Source: an uncultured Monoglobus sp.
GTDB lineage: Bacteria > Bacillota > Clostridia > Monoglobales > Monoglobaceae
DNA: 64,000 bases
Assembly: GCA_947628795.1 (NCBI GenBank)
Contig: CANRBF010000006.1
Location: forward strand, 1 to 64,000
Direction: 5' to 3'
Under the pieces are notes generated by a model, which did no database searches, had not been told where the DNA came from, and was given only the letters and a program-made list of their open reading frames with translations. How positions within the stretch are numbered: the stretch's first letter is position 1; the number at the start of each line of letters is the position of its first letter. The position numbers were made by a program, and so were the translations under genes. Shown here in pieces: positions 48,117 to 57,085 of the stretch.

Positions 48117-49646
48117 TTATTTTTCTATAAGGCTCTCGCCGGTCATTTCTTCGGGCTGAGCTATTCCCATCATGTCAAGCAAGGTGGGGGTCAGGTCGGC
48201 CAGGCGGCCGGTCTTGAGCTTGACGCCCGATCTGCCGATCAGTATCAGCGGCACCACGTTGGTGGTGTGCGCCGTGAACGGCTCGCCTGTGCTATAGTCT
48301 ATCATCTGGTCGGCGTTTCCGTGGTCGGCGGTGATAAGCGCCTCGCCGCCCATCTCGAGCAGCGCGTCAACCACTCTGCCGACGCAGGTGTCGACCGTCT
48401 CGACAGCCTTCACTGCCGCGTCGAACACTCCGGTGTGGCCCACCATGTCGCAGTTGGCAAAATTCAGGATAACCGCGTCGTACTTGCCGCTCTTTATCCG
48501 CTCCACCACCGCGTCGGTGACCTCGGGGGCGCTCATTTCGGGCTGCAGATCATAGGTCGCGACCTTGGGCGAGTTTATCAGAACTCTGTCCTCGCCCTCG
48601 TAGGGCGCCTCGACGCCGCCGTTAAAGAAAAACGTGACGTGGGCGTATTTCTCGGTCTCGGCTATCCTCAGCTGGGTCTTGCCCAGCTTGCTCATATACT
48701 CACCGAAGGTGTTTGTCAGGCTCTCGGGCTTAAACGCGATATTCACGTTTGGCATGGTCGCGTCGTACTGGGTCATGGTCACGTAGTATGTTTCAAAGAA
48801 CTTTCTCTCAAAGCCGTTAAAGTCGGGATCGACGATCGTTCTTGTCAGCTCTCTGGCTCTGTCGGGGCGGAAGTTATAGAAAATAACCGAATCGTGCTCC
48901 TTGAGCCTGCCGACGGGCTCGCCGTCCTTTGTGATGACCGAGGGCACAACGAACTCGTCGGTGACCTTATCGTTATAGCTCTCCTCTATCGCGGTGACCG
49001 CGCTGTCAAACAGCTTGCCCTCGCCCTTGACTATCGCGTCGTAGGCCTTGCTGACTCGCTCCCAGCGGTTGTCGCGGTCCATTGCGTAGTATCTGCCGCT
49101 TATCGTGGCGATGTCGCCCACGCCGATCTCGCGCTCCTTGGCGATAAGCTCCTTTATGTATTCCTCGGCCGAGGCGGGCGGAACGTCGCGTCCGTCCAGA
49201 AAGCCGTGAACATGCACGTCGCTGAGGCCGTGCTCCTTCGCCATTTTGAGCAGGCCGTAGAGGTGATTCTGATGACTGTGAACGCCGCCGGGCGACAGCA
49301 GTCCCATCAGGTGCAGGGCCGAGCCGTGCTTTTTACAATTCTCCATCGCGCCCAAAAGCGCCTCGTTTTCAAACAGCGTGCCGTCCTCGATCGCCTTGGT
49401 GATGCGGGTCAGCTCCTGATACACTATCCTGCCGGCGCCTATGTTGGTGTGGCCCACCTCCGAGTTTCCCATCTGTCCGTCGGGCAGACCCACGTCCATG
49501 CCGGACGCGTGAATGACGGTGTTGGGGCACTCGCTCATGTACTTGTCAAGGTTCGGCGTTTTAGCCGCGTATATGGCGTTGCCGTCGTGCCGCTTGTTTA
49601 CGCCGAAACCGTCCATTATAATCAAAGCGTAAGGTTTTTTGCTCAT
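48117..49646 (-). CDS. gpmI: Cofactor-independent phosphoglycerate mutase
   Basis: A 509-residue alkaline-phosphatase-fold enzyme that interconverts 3- and 2-phosphoglycerate with two manganese ions. The metal-binding Asp lies in ALIIMDGFG, the phosphoserine nucleophile in [13 protein letters not shown], and the late metal ligands in [12 protein letters not shown] and ITADHGNAD. The length is standard. It is the last gene of the operon, 33 bases after tpiA. Confidence 0.96.
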   Translation of the reverse strand: MSKKPYALIIMDGFGVNKRHDGNAIYAAKTPNLDKYMSECPNTVIHASGMDVGLPDGQMGNSEVGHTNIGAGRIVYQELTRITKAIEDGTLFENEALLGAMENCKKHGSALHLMGLLSPGGVHSHQNHLYGLLKMAKEHGLSDVHVHGFLDGRDVPPASAEEYIKELIAKEREIGVGDIATISGRYYAMDRDNRWERVSKAYDAIVKGEGKLFDSAVTAIEESYNDKVTDEFVVPSVITKDGEPVGRLKEHDSVIFYNFRPDRARELTRTIVDPDFNGFERKFFETYYVTMTQYDATMPNVNIAFKPESLTNTFGEYMSKLGKTQLRIAETEKYAHVTFFFNGGVEAPYEGEDRVLINSPKVATYDLQPEMSAPEVTDAVVERIKSGKYDAVILNFANCDMVGHTGVFDAAVKAVETVDTCVGRVVDALLEMGGEALITADHGNADQMIDYSTGEPFTAHTTNVVPLILIGRSGVKLKTGRLADLTPTLLDMMGIAQPEEMTGESLIEK

Positions 49647-49679
49647 GATCTTGTCTCCTATTAATTTTTTATTTATTAG

Positions 49680-50432
49680 CTACTCGGCGGCTTTGACTAT
49701 AACGTCAAAGTCCTCGGCCGTGAGGCTCGCGCCTCCGATCAGGCCGCCGTCTATATTAGGCTTGGAAAGCAGCTCGGCCGCGTTTCCGGCGTTCATGCTG
49801 CCGCCGTACTGGATCCTGATTTTCTCGGCCGCGTCCTCGCCGTAGAGCGAGCCTATCGTGTCGCGGATGATTCCGCATACCTCGTCGGCCTGCTCGGCCG
49901 TGGCGGTCTTTCCGGTGCCGATGGCCCAAACGGGCTCATAGGCTATAACGACCTTTTCGGCGTCCGCCTTGTCGATCCCCAAAAACGCCAGCTTTACCTG
50001 ACGGCAGACCGTCTCGGACGTCACGCCGTTTTCGCGCTCGGTAAGGCTCTCGCCCACGCACACGATCGGCAGCAGTCCGCCGCTCAGCGCGGCCTTGGTT
50101 CTCAGGTTGACCGTCTCGTCGGTCTCGCCGAAATACTGGCGTCTCTCGCTGTGGCCTATTATCACGTATTTAACCCCGATATCGGTCAGCATGTTCGCCG
50201 CCAGTTCTCCGGTATATGCGCCGCTCTCCATAAAGTGAACGTTCTGCGCTCCGACCTCAACATTGCTGCCGCTCGTCTTTTCCACAACTCCGGGCAGGCA
50301 TACCGCCGTGGGGCATACCACAACGTCGCAGCCCGCGCCCGCGGAATTCTTAACGATAGCCGCCGCCAGCTCCGCCGCCTCGGACGGGGTCTTGTTCATT
50401 TTCCAGTTTCCGGCAATTATCTTTTTTCTCAT
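49680..50432 (-). CDS. tpiA: Triosephosphate isomerase
   Basis: A 250-residue TIM barrel. The catalytic Lys lies in GNWKMNKT, the His in [13 protein letters not shown] and the Glu in [14 protein letters not shown]. The phosphate loop [10 protein letters not shown] is present. It converts dihydroxyacetone phosphate to glyceraldehyde 3-phosphate. It lies between pgk and gpmI, 12 bases after pgk. Confidence 0.97.
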   Translation of the reverse strand: MRKKIIAGNWKMNKTPSEAAELAAAIVKNSAGAGCDVVVCPTAVCLPGVVEKTSGSNVEVGAQNVHFMESGAYTGELAANMLTDIGVKYVIIGHSERRQYFGETDETVNLRTKAALSGGLLPIVCVGESLTERENGVTSETVCRQVKLAFLGIDKADAEKVVIAYEPVWAIGTGKTATAEQADEVCGIIRDTIGSLYGEDAAEKIRIQYGGSMNAGNAAELLSKPNIDGGLIGGASLTAEDFDVIVKAAE

Positions 50433-50444
50433 GCTGCGCCCTCC

Positions 50445-51647
50445 TTATTTGTCGTCAAGCGCCGCGCAGCCGGGCAGAACTTTGCCCTCGAGCAGTTCCA
50501 TCGAGGCGCCGCCGCCCGTCGAGATGTGGGTCATCTTATCGCCGAAGCCCAAAGTGTTGATAGCCGCCGCGCTGTCGCCGCCGCCGATGATTGTCGTGGC
50601 GTCGGTGTCGGCCAGAGCCTGAGCCACAGCCACGGTGCCCGCGGCAAGGATCGGGTTCTCAAACACGCCCATGGGGCCGTTCCATACGACCGTCTTGGCT
50701 GTCTTTACCGTGTCGGCAAACAGGGCGCGCGTCTTTTCGCCTATATCCAGACCCATCTTGTCGGCCGGGATCTTGTCGGAGGGAACCGTCTCGATCTCGA
50801 TCTCCGCGTCGATAGGATCCGGGAAGTCGGACGTGATAACCGTGTCGATGGGCAGCTGCAGGGTCTTGCCGAGCTTTTCAGCCTTCTCTATCATATCCTT
50901 GCAGTAGCCGATCTTGTCCTCGTCGACCAGCGATGTGCCGACCTCGTAGCCCTTGGCCTTGAGGAAGGTGTATGCCATGCCGCCGCCGATTATCAGCGTG
51001 TCGCATTTTTCAAGCAGCGTTGATATAACGTTCAGCTTATCCGAAACCTTGGCACCGCCCAGGATAGCAACCAGAGGACGAACGGGATTGTCGATCGCGT
51101 TGCCCACAAAGTCGATCTCCTTGGCCATAAGGTAGCCCGAAACGCAGGGGCTCAAATACTCGGTCACGCCGACCGTCGAGCAGTGCGCTCTGTGGGCGCT
51201 GCCGAACGCGTCGTTAACATACGCCTCGGCCAGCGACGCCAGCTCTTTGCTGAAGTTCTCCTCGTTCTTGGTCTCCTCGGCTCTGAATCTGGTGTTCTGG
51301 AGCAGAACCACGTCGCCGTCCTTCATATCGGCGACCGCGGCCTTGGCGTTCTCGCCCACAACGTTGTCATCATTCGCGAAAACAACGGGCTTGCCGAGCT
51401 TTTCGGAAAGCGAGACCGCGACCGGAGCCAGAGAAAGCGACTCAACGACCTGTCCCTTGGGCTTGCCCATGTGCGAGCAGAGTATAACCTTCGCGCCGTC
51501 GCCCACCAGCTTTTTGATAGTGGGCATAGCGCCGTTTATTCTGGTCTCGTCCGTGATCTTGCCGTCCTTGATCGGAACGTTGAAATCGCAGCGGACCAAC
51601 ACTTTCTTGCCTTTCAGATTAACGTCGTCAACAGTTTTTTTGTTCAT
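50445..51647 (-). CDS. pgk: Phosphoglycerate kinase
   Basis: A 400-residue two-domain kinase. [16 protein letters not shown] with the substrate-binding Arg and Asp, [10 protein letters not shown], the GGAKVSDK hinge and the C-terminal GGGDSAAAI loop for ATP are present. It makes ATP and 3-phosphoglycerate from 1,3-bisphosphoglycerate. The ATG at 51647 follows GGAGG by seven bases; one codon pair upstream is too near. It leads the operon; gap, often first in such operons, is not in the window. Confidence 0.97.
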   Translation of the reverse strand: MNKKTVDDVNLKGKKVLVRCDFNVPIKDGKITDETRINGAMPTIKKLVGDGAKVILCSHMGKPKGQVVESLSLAPVAVSLSEKLGKPVVFANDDNVVGENAKAAVADMKDGDVVLLQNTRFRAEETKNEENFSKELASLAEAYVNDAFGSAHRAHCSTVGVTEYLSPCVSGYLMAKEIDFVGNAIDNPVRPLVAILGGAKVSDKLNVISTLLEKCDTLIIGGGMAYTFLKAKGYEVGTSLVDEDKIGYCKDMIEKAEKLGKTLQLPIDTVITSDFPDPIDAEIEIETVPSDKIPADKMGLDIGEKTRALFADTVKTAKTVVWNGPMGVFENPILAAGTVAVAQALADTDATTIIGGGDSAAAINTLGFGDKMTHISTGGGASMELLEGKVLPGCAALDDK

Positions 51648-51731
51648 GATCATACCTCCAAATATATGTTAAATTATTATTTTTAAATTGATATATTTAT
51701 ATCGGACAGGAAAAATTATCTTCCAAACTTA

Positions 51732-51760
51732 ATTTTACCCCATTGTTTAAAATTTATCAA
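51732..51760 (-). promoter_or_regulatory. Promoter of the pgk operon
   Basis: TTGATA (51760-51755) and TAAAAT (51737-51732) on the minus strand with a 17-base spacer; the leader is about 75 nt and AT rich. Confidence 0.75.
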
Positions 51761-51827
51761 GAGGTTTTTACCAAAAAATCACATTAAATTTAGGCAAAGC
51801 TCCCCTTCTATTTTGTTAATTTGACAA

Positions 51828-51856
51828 TTGACATAACGCGCCGCATGTATTAATAT
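51828..51856 (+). promoter_or_regulatory. Promoter of the ECF S-component gene
   Basis: TTGACA (51828-51833) and TAATAT (51851-51856) with a 17-base spacer. The leader is only about 35 nt, too short for a vitamin riboswitch. Confidence 0.7.
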
Positions 51857-51897
51857 AAAACATATATCACGGTTTTGTAAAAAAGGAGTGTTATATT

Positions 51898-52449
51898 TTG
51901 AACAGCAAGCTGAAAACAAAAGATCTCGTGATCTCCGCTCTGCTCATAGCGATAGGGATCATGATCCCCATGATATTCACCGGCCCGCCCTTCAGGATAG
52001 TGGTCGGCCCGTACTCGGCGACCCTTATGGCCCACGTCCCCGTGATCCTGGCGATGTTCATCTCGCCCTGGACGGCGGTGTTCACCGCTGTGGGAACAAC
52101 GATCGGCTTCTTTTTCACCGCCCCGCTCGTGGTCGCGGTCAGAGCCGCGTCTCATATCCTGTTCGCCCTGCTCGGCGCCTATATGATAAAGAAAAACATA
52201 AACCTGATACTGACAGCCCTGTCGACCGGGATCGTCCACGCGGTGTTTGAGGGAATTGTGGTGCTGTTGTTTTTCGCGGGCGGCCTCTCGACGAGCGACA
52301 CCTATTCCGCCTCGGTCATGATGTGGATAACCGTCGCCGGCACCTTCGCGCACCATGTAGTTGATTTTATAATTTCGTACATCGTGGCAATGGCGCTCTC
52401 AAAAGCGAAAATGATGCCGTCGCTTCCGCCTGTTTGGGGCAAAAAATAA
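51898..52449 (+). CDS. ECF-type transporter S component, substrate unknown
   Basis: A 183-residue integral membrane protein with five or six helices. The first helix region KTKDLVISALLIAIGIMIPM and the AHVPVILAMFISPWTAVFTA loop are typical of ECF S components of the small-vitamin type. It would bind a substrate and share a common energising module encoded elsewhere. Niacin-type or related vitamins are possible, but nothing in the sequence decides it. The start is TTG, nine bases after AGGAG; no nearby ATG fits. Confidence 0.75.
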   Translation: MNSKLKTKDLVISALLIAIGIMIPMIFTGPPFRIVVGPYSATLMAHVPVILAMFISPWTAVFTAVGTTIGFFFTAPLVVAVRAASHILFALLGAYMIKKNINLILTALSTGIVHAVFEGIVVLLFFAGGLSTSDTYSASVMMWITVAGTFAHHVVDFIISYIVAMALSKAKMMPSLPPVWGKK

Positions 52450-52499
52450 AGGCATTTTTGGAAAAATCAAAAAAATTTTAAAATTTTTCAAAAAAAGGC

Positions 52500-52528
52500 T
52501 TGCTTTTTTGTAAAACATAGGATATAAT
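52500..52528 (+). promoter_or_regulatory. Promoter of the putative orphan small RNA
   Basis: TTGCTT (52500-52505) and TATAAT (52523-52528) with a 17-base spacer on the plus strand, with no reading frame behind it. Confidence 0.6.
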
Positions 52529-52534
52529 ATATTT

Positions 52535-52670
52535 GAATTTAGCGGAATAAATATTCCGCGTCTCCGCAAAGCGGAGATTTGAGCTTAGTTAATTGCTTTA
52601 AAGCAATTAAAGTTTTTCATATAATCCATTCACCTAAGAAAGTAGAGACGCCTCGCGCGTCTCTATTTTC
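52535..52670 (+). ncRNA. Putative orphan structured RNA with terminator
   Basis: About 135 nt between a promoter and an intrinsic terminator, with no reading frame. Hairpins in order: GCGGAATA/TATTCCGC (52542-52559), TCTCCGC-AAA-GCGGAGA (52561-52577), TTAATTGCTT/AAGCAATTAA (52589-52610), and the terminator TAGAGACGC-CTCGC-GCGTCTCTA (52643-52665) with TTTTC. GCGTCTC at 52558-52564 repeats the 3' arm of the terminator and could compete for its 5' arm, like an antiterminator. No gene follows on this strand. Confidence 0.5.
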
Positions 52671-52689
52671 ATAATTAAATAAATTTCTG

Positions 52690-52990
52690 CTTTGCCTCCT
52701 CCCGGGAGGAGGTGGCAGGCGTAAGCCTGACGGAGGTGGGAACGTAGGGACTAGAGAATAGGTTCTAGGGACTAGGCCCCCTCAGTCGAGCGTTGCCCGA
52801 CAGCTCCCCCAAGGGGGCGCCTATTTATTGCCTCCTCCCGGGAGGAGGTGGCAGGCGTAAGCCTGACGGAGGTGGGAACGCAGGGACTAGAGAATAGGTT
52901 CTAGGGACTAGGCCCCCTCAGTCGGGCTTTGCCCGACAGCTCCCCCAAGGGGGCGCCTATTTATTGCCTCCTCCCGAGGGCGCCTACCCG
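52690..52990. repeat. Tandem duplication of a composite repeat, period 136
   Basis: Two copies (from 52694 and 52830) each hold CCTCCTCCCGGGAGGAGG, GGCAGGCGTAAGCCTG, GGAGGTGGGAACG, four TAG-ending heptads, CCCCCTCAGTCG with a GTCG...CGAC hairpin, and CTCCCCCAAGGGGGCGCC. The hairpin differs between copies (GAGCGTTGCCC against GGCTTTGCCC). No gene is seen between 52450 and 53018 apart from the small RNA. Confidence 0.85.
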
Positions 52991-53018
52991 AATTTGCCTC
53001 CTCCGGGGATCCGGGGTT

Positions 53019-53546
53019 TTACTCCACGTCTTTGACTTCGATGATCTGACCCTCGGTGTTGGAGAACTTGCTGAGGGCGTTTAATGTCTGGCCGGCGCCT
53101 ATGTATCTGTTGGCATCGGTATAGTGGCCGAGACTGTTGTACTTGCCGTCTACCTCGATCGTGACGTAGGCGTCGTATCTCTCGGGCACGGTCACAACGG
53201 CGTACTCACCGCTTATTTTGCTTATTTCCATCTTCGCGTCCTCGGCCGACACGCTCACAACGTCGCCGATATATTCTTTGGTCTCTCTGTCGTAGACCGG
53301 GCCGCCCTTGCGCAGAGCCTCGAGAGTGTATTCTCTCACGCCCTCGACCTTGTAGACATACTGAAACTTCGAACGCTCGGTCGCCGTGTTGGCGTCGCTG
53401 TCCGAGGTGTATCTGGCATAGATGCCGAAGGCGAGCGCGGCGATACACAGGACAACCAAAATATCTATTATGCTTATTACCCCAAACAGCTTGCCCGTCT
53501 TTTTGAAGCTTCCGTTTTGGGATCTTGAATTGTTATTCTTAGCCAT
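53019..53546 (-). CDS. DUF4330-like membrane-anchored protein (copy 2)
   Basis: A 175-residue protein with a polar N-terminus, one membrane segment (about 23-43, ISIIDILVVLCIAALAFGIYA) and an extracytoplasmic beta-rich domain with RYDAYVTIEVDGKY. It is related in layout to the protein encoded just upstream, as expected for a duplicated DUF4330 pair. It is the last gene of an operon with murJ, a ligase-like protein and a glycosyltransferase, so a role in surface polymer export or assembly is plausible but unproven. Confidence 0.75.
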   Translation of the reverse strand: MAKNNNSRSQNGSFKKTGKLFGVISIIDILVVLCIAALAFGIYARYTSDSDANTATERSKFQYVYKVEGVREYTLEALRKGGPVYDRETKEYIGDVVSVSAEDAKMEISKISGEYAVVTVPERYDAYVTIEVDGKYNSLGHYTDANRYIGAGQTLNALSKFSNTEGQIIEVKDVE

Positions 53547-53575
53547 ATTATCGTCTCCTTTCTGCTCCGCCGCGA

Positions 53576-54061
53576 TTATTCGCTTATCTCAAGCCGCGTC
53601 ACGTAGCCGTAGCTGGCCCAGTTTCTGGTGCGCACCGCCGTGGCGTCGCCCACGCGTATCGGGCTGTCGCTTATCGTCACCGCGTCTTTGCCGTCTACCG
53701 CGTCGGCTTCCATCTCGACATACACGTCGTACTGATCGGGTATCTCCTGAACCGACGCCGAGCCCTGCTCCAGGTCATACGCGGTCACTCTGGCGTTCTC
53801 GTATCTCACGTTTGTCACAACGGCGGGCATTTTTTCTTTAACGCCGATCGTGACGTTGTCGCCCACCTGAGGCAGTTCGGTCAAAAACTTATCCTCTCTG
53901 GCAAACTCGACCTCGACCGTGGCGGTAACGCTCTGTCCGCTGGCCTTTTCCGCGTCGGTGTCGGCGGCCGTTGACGAGATAAAGAAGTACCCCGCCGCGG
54001 CTACCACAAGCACAACGGCCAGAATAATCAAAAAGTCCATAATGTTAAATTTTGCTTTCAT
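53576..54061 (-). CDS. DUF4330-like membrane-anchored protein (copy 1)
   Basis: A 161-residue protein with an N-terminal membrane segment (NIMDFLIILAVVLVVAAAGY) and an outer beta domain holding GDNVTIGVKEKMPAVVTNVR and YDVYVEMEADAVDGKDAV. It shares length, topology and the D-xY-V-x-x-E-x-D motif with the next protein. It lies 18 bases after the glycosyltransferase gene. The function is unknown; the neighbours suggest polysaccharide assembly. Confidence 0.76.
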   Translation of the reverse strand: MKAKFNIMDFLIILAVVLVVAAAGYFFISSTAADTDAEKASGQSVTATVEVEFAREDKFLTELPQVGDNVTIGVKEKMPAVVTNVRYENARVTAYDLEQGSASVQEIPDQYDVYVEMEADAVDGKDAVTISDSPIRVGDATAVRTRNWASYGYVTRLEISE

Positions 54062-54079
54062 AATATTACTCCATTTCTG

Positions 54080-55192
54080 TTATTTTCCAATCAGCGATTG
54101 GTACACGTTTTCGATTTTTCTCGTGTTGACCTCCGCGGTGAAGGCCGACTTATATATCTCTCCGCTCGCGCGGCTCATTTTTTCGTATAAATTTTTATCG
54201 GTCATAAGGCGCTCGATCCTGTCCGCCATGGCCTTCGGCTCCTTTATCGGAACCAGAAATCCGTTTACGCCGTCTTTGATGACCCCGGGATTTCCGCCGA
54301 AATCGGTGACGACGGCGGGCTTTTTAAGGCTCATGCCCTGAAGCAGCGAGAGGCTTGTGGCCTCGGTGCCGAACGAGCAGTTGACCTGAATGTCCATCGC
54401 GTTCATAAGCGGCTCCACATCTGTCAGGAACCCGAGCATTTTCACATAATCGCCGAGTTTTTCCGCCTCGATCCGGCGCTTGATATCGCTCTCCGTATCG
54501 CCCGTGCCCGCGATCAAAAACTTTGCCTTGACGCCCCGCGCTTTAAGCAGCTTGGCGGTCTCAACAAAATATTTGTGCCCCTTGACCTCGGTCAGGCGGG
54601 CGATTATCGCCGCCGCCTTCTCATCGGGCGCAATGCCGAGAGCCGCTCTCGCCTTTTCGCGCTCGTCGGGCGAATATTCCCGAAGAGGCTCCACGCCGTT
54701 TAAAATAACGTCTATCTTTTTTTCGGGCACTCCGGTGGCGACCAGGTTGTCCTTCGCGGCCTCGGCGACCGCGATTATCCGATCGGCCGCCCAACTGTTG
54801 ACCGCGCCGTTTATCAGCTTGCCTATGCCCCGCGACAGCCTTGCCGAGGGTTCGAACACGCTGTGCCGCGTGTACACGACCTTTATTCCGCAGAGCTTTG
54901 CCGCTATCCTGGCCGACATACAGCCGTGAGTGTGAACTATGTCGGGCCTGAGCCGCTTAAACAGCTTTTTGAGCAGCTTCACCGCGCCCGCGTCGAGGGA
55001 TTTTTCCGCCAGTCGGTCAAGCTCGTAGGTCTTGACCCCGAGCGCCTCGATCTCGGGCAGCAGCTTTGAGCCGGTCGGCACCACGGCGCCGACGTCGAAC
55101 TTGCCGCGGTCGTAATGCTTCAAAAAAGTGACGATGCACTTTCCGGCGCCGCCGATATTCGAGTCGGACGACACCTCCAAAACCTTTATCAA
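54080..55192 (-). CDS. GT4-type glycosyltransferase
   Basis: A 370-residue GT-B glycosyltransferase. The N-terminal donor-independent domain starts VLEVSSDSNIGGAGKCIVTF and contains VHTHGCMSARIAAKL and VYTRHSVFEPSA. The C-terminal domain has VILNGVEPL, IARLTEVKGHKYFVETAKLL and the EATSLSLLQGM signature with the family Glu pair replaced in part. It would add a sugar to a lipid-linked or surface glycan. The start is TTG overlapping the upstream stop (TTGA), so translation is coupled to the ligase-like gene. Confidence 0.88.
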   Translation of the reverse strand: MIKVLEVSSDSNIGGAGKCIVTFLKHYDRGKFDVGAVVPTGSKLLPEIEALGVKTYELDRLAEKSLDAGAVKLLKKLFKRLRPDIVHTHGCMSARIAAKLCGIKVVYTRHSVFEPSARLSRGIGKLINGAVNSWAADRIIAVAEAAKDNLVATGVPEKKIDVILNGVEPLREYSPDEREKARAALGIAPDEKAAAIIARLTEVKGHKYFVETAKLLKARGVKAKFLIAGTGDTESDIKRRIEAEKLGDYVKMLGFLTDVEPLMNAMDIQVNCSFGTEATSLSLLQGMSLKKPAVVTDFGGNPGVIKDGVNGFLVPIKEPKAMADRIERLMTDKNLYEKMSRASGEIYKSAFTAEVNTRKIENVYQSLIGK

Positions 55193-57081
55193 GCTTTCTT
55201 CACCGCCTTTTGCTCAGCTTTGGCAAGGTTGACCGCCGCCATTCCCAGCGCCAGCACGTACCAGAAGATGAGGAAAACTCTGTAATTATAGAAGCAGTTG
55301 TCAAACATACCCTGCACGCAGAAGCCCGCGACGCCCGCGGCGATCGCCACGATCATGGCGCCGAGCTTGCTGCCCTTCTTTGAGGTAGCCTGATATCCGC
55401 CGACCATTTTCTTGAAAAACATAAACAGCAGGACCAGGAATATCGAAATTCCCACTATGCCCGACTCCACAAATATCTGAAGGAACATGTTGTGGGAGTG
55501 GGGCGCCACTATTCCGCTGTATGAATAGAACGGGTAAACCGACTGGAACGCCTTTGTTCCGGGGCCTATGCCCGACGCCCAGAAGTCCTTGAGCATTCCG
55601 AAGGTGCCGAACCAGATATAAACTCTGTAGGACGTGGACGAGTCTGTCATGTCGCCCACACTGACAAATCTGTTGATTATGCTCTCGGGAATGACCATGG
55701 GCACAAAGGGCAGCGCGATCAGCGCCAGTCCCCACAGCTTGCCGCAGACAAACGTCACATAGATACCCGCGACGATTATGAATCCTATCCAGCAGCCGCG
55801 GGAGAACGTCAGTATAAGCGTCAGGAACATCAGACCCGCTATAGCTAAGTACATCGCCTTGGAGAGCTTTTTGGAGCGCTCCCACAAAAGGCCGACGCAG
55901 ACCGGGACCACAAGCAGTATGTACTCGCCCAGAACGTTGGGGTTCTCGAGAGTTGAATATACGCGCATCTTTATATCGGTGAACATCTCCTCATCCATCC
56001 ACGCCGAGGCGGTGTCCCAGCCGAACACATACTGCGCCACGCCGTAGAGGCAGACCAGCGCGCCCGACAGCACAAACAGCGCCAGCGCGTCGAACAGCTG
56101 CTTGCGGGTCTTTACCGTGTTGATAACAACGAAGTAGAACAGCATAAACGCCATATACACCAAGAATATGCTCAGGCTGTTAAGCATCGCGAAAGAGAAC
56201 ACGCTCGCTATAAGATACATGATGAGCATCCCGAGGATCAAAAAGCCCATTCCGTCGAACTTCCATCTGAATTTTCTGTCGCACACGCCCTTGACAAGCA
56301 GCGAGAACAAACTCAGAAGCGACAGACCGACCATGACCATGGTGGGCGCAAGCGGCGCCAAAAATATCGTGAAATAAACTCCTGCCAAAGGCGCGCGGAG
56401 CACGACGAACAGCCCGAACAGTCCGCCCAGAACAAGCAAAGGCAGCAGCGGGCTCACGAACGCCGAAAGACCCGCGGCCGCGCCCAAAATCCCCGCGAGC
56501 CAAAGGCGAGACGCGGGCTTTGTGTATCTTTGGGCGAACACCTTATTGAAATCCATATCAATGCCGGTCAGGTGCGAAAAGGCCTTGACCAGCCACGAGC
56601 CTCTTAAATAAGCCGTCAGATTGACGTCGATCAGCATAAACAGAGCGCCGACAACGGCCGCCGCGCAAAGCAGCGCGCTTATGCCCGAGCCCGACGCGAT
56701 CCCCGCCGCGGATGCTCCGAGCGCCGCAAACAGCATGAGCGTGCCGATAAAGCGGGTGTTGAGAGCCAGCAGATTGTGCAGATAAATATTCGCCGCCCGA
56801 ACAACGCGGCTTGTTGCGATCTTTTCCGAAAGCGCGCCGCCTATCGTCCTCTGAAGCCATGAGAGAAACGTGAACGGACAGCCTAAAACTCTTCCCGCCA
56901 GGCTGTTTTTAAGCGTCTCGGCGGAAAAATGCTCGCGCCTAAAAAAGTTGGTTATAAGTCCGCGCTGCCACGCGCCGGAAATGCCGCTGTATATCTTTGT
57001 CAGCAGCTTATAAACAAAGCTCTGTTTTATCAGACCCCATATGTACATCCAAAGGGTCTCAAAATATCCCATTTCGCCCAT
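55189..57081 (-). CDS. O-antigen ligase-like polysaccharide membrane protein
   Basis: A 630-residue protein with around a dozen membrane segments. The N-terminal about 200 residues are an extra region before the Wzy/WaaL-type core. The core carries the long outer loop with SRGCWIGF, then ASGIGPGTKAFQSVYPFYSY and APHSHNMFLQIFVESGIVG, the H-x-H-N motif typical of O-antigen ligases and polymerases. It would polymerise or transfer a lipid-linked glycan at the outer face. It lies between murJ and a glycosyltransferase. Substrate unknown. Confidence 0.85.
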   Translation of the reverse strand: MGEMGYFETLWMYIWGLIKQSFVYKLLTKIYSGISGAWQRGLITNFFRREHFSAETLKNSLAGRVLGCPFTFLSWLQRTIGGALSEKIATSRVVRAANIYLHNLLALNTRFIGTLMLFAALGASAAGIASGSGISALLCAAAVVGALFMLIDVNLTAYLRGSWLVKAFSHLTGIDMDFNKVFAQRYTKPASRLWLAGILGAAAGLSAFVSPLLPLLVLGGLFGLFVVLRAPLAGVYFTIFLAPLAPTMVMVGLSLLSLFSLLVKGVCDRKFRWKFDGMGFLILGMLIMYLIASVFSFAMLNSLSIFLVYMAFMLFYFVVINTVKTRKQLFDALALFVLSGALVCLYGVAQYVFGWDTASAWMDEEMFTDIKMRVYSTLENPNVLGEYILLVVPVCVGLLWERSKKLSKAMYLAIAGLMFLTLILTFSRGCWIGFIIVAGIYVTFVCGKLWGLALIALPFVPMVIPESIINRFVSVGDMTDSSTSYRVYIWFGTFGMLKDFWASGIGPGTKAFQSVYPFYSYSGIVAPHSHNMFLQIFVESGIVGISIFLVLLFMFFKKMVGGYQATSKKGSKLGAMIVAIAAGVAGFCVQGMFDNCFYNYRVFLIFWYVLALGMAAVNLAKAEQKAVKKA

Positions 57082-57085
57082 AAAT

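Noticed and set aside
48096-49664. 522-residue plus-strand frame opposite gpmI
   Set aside because: The minus strand encodes a full phosphoglycerate mutase with all motifs; the plus-strand product has no recognisable features.
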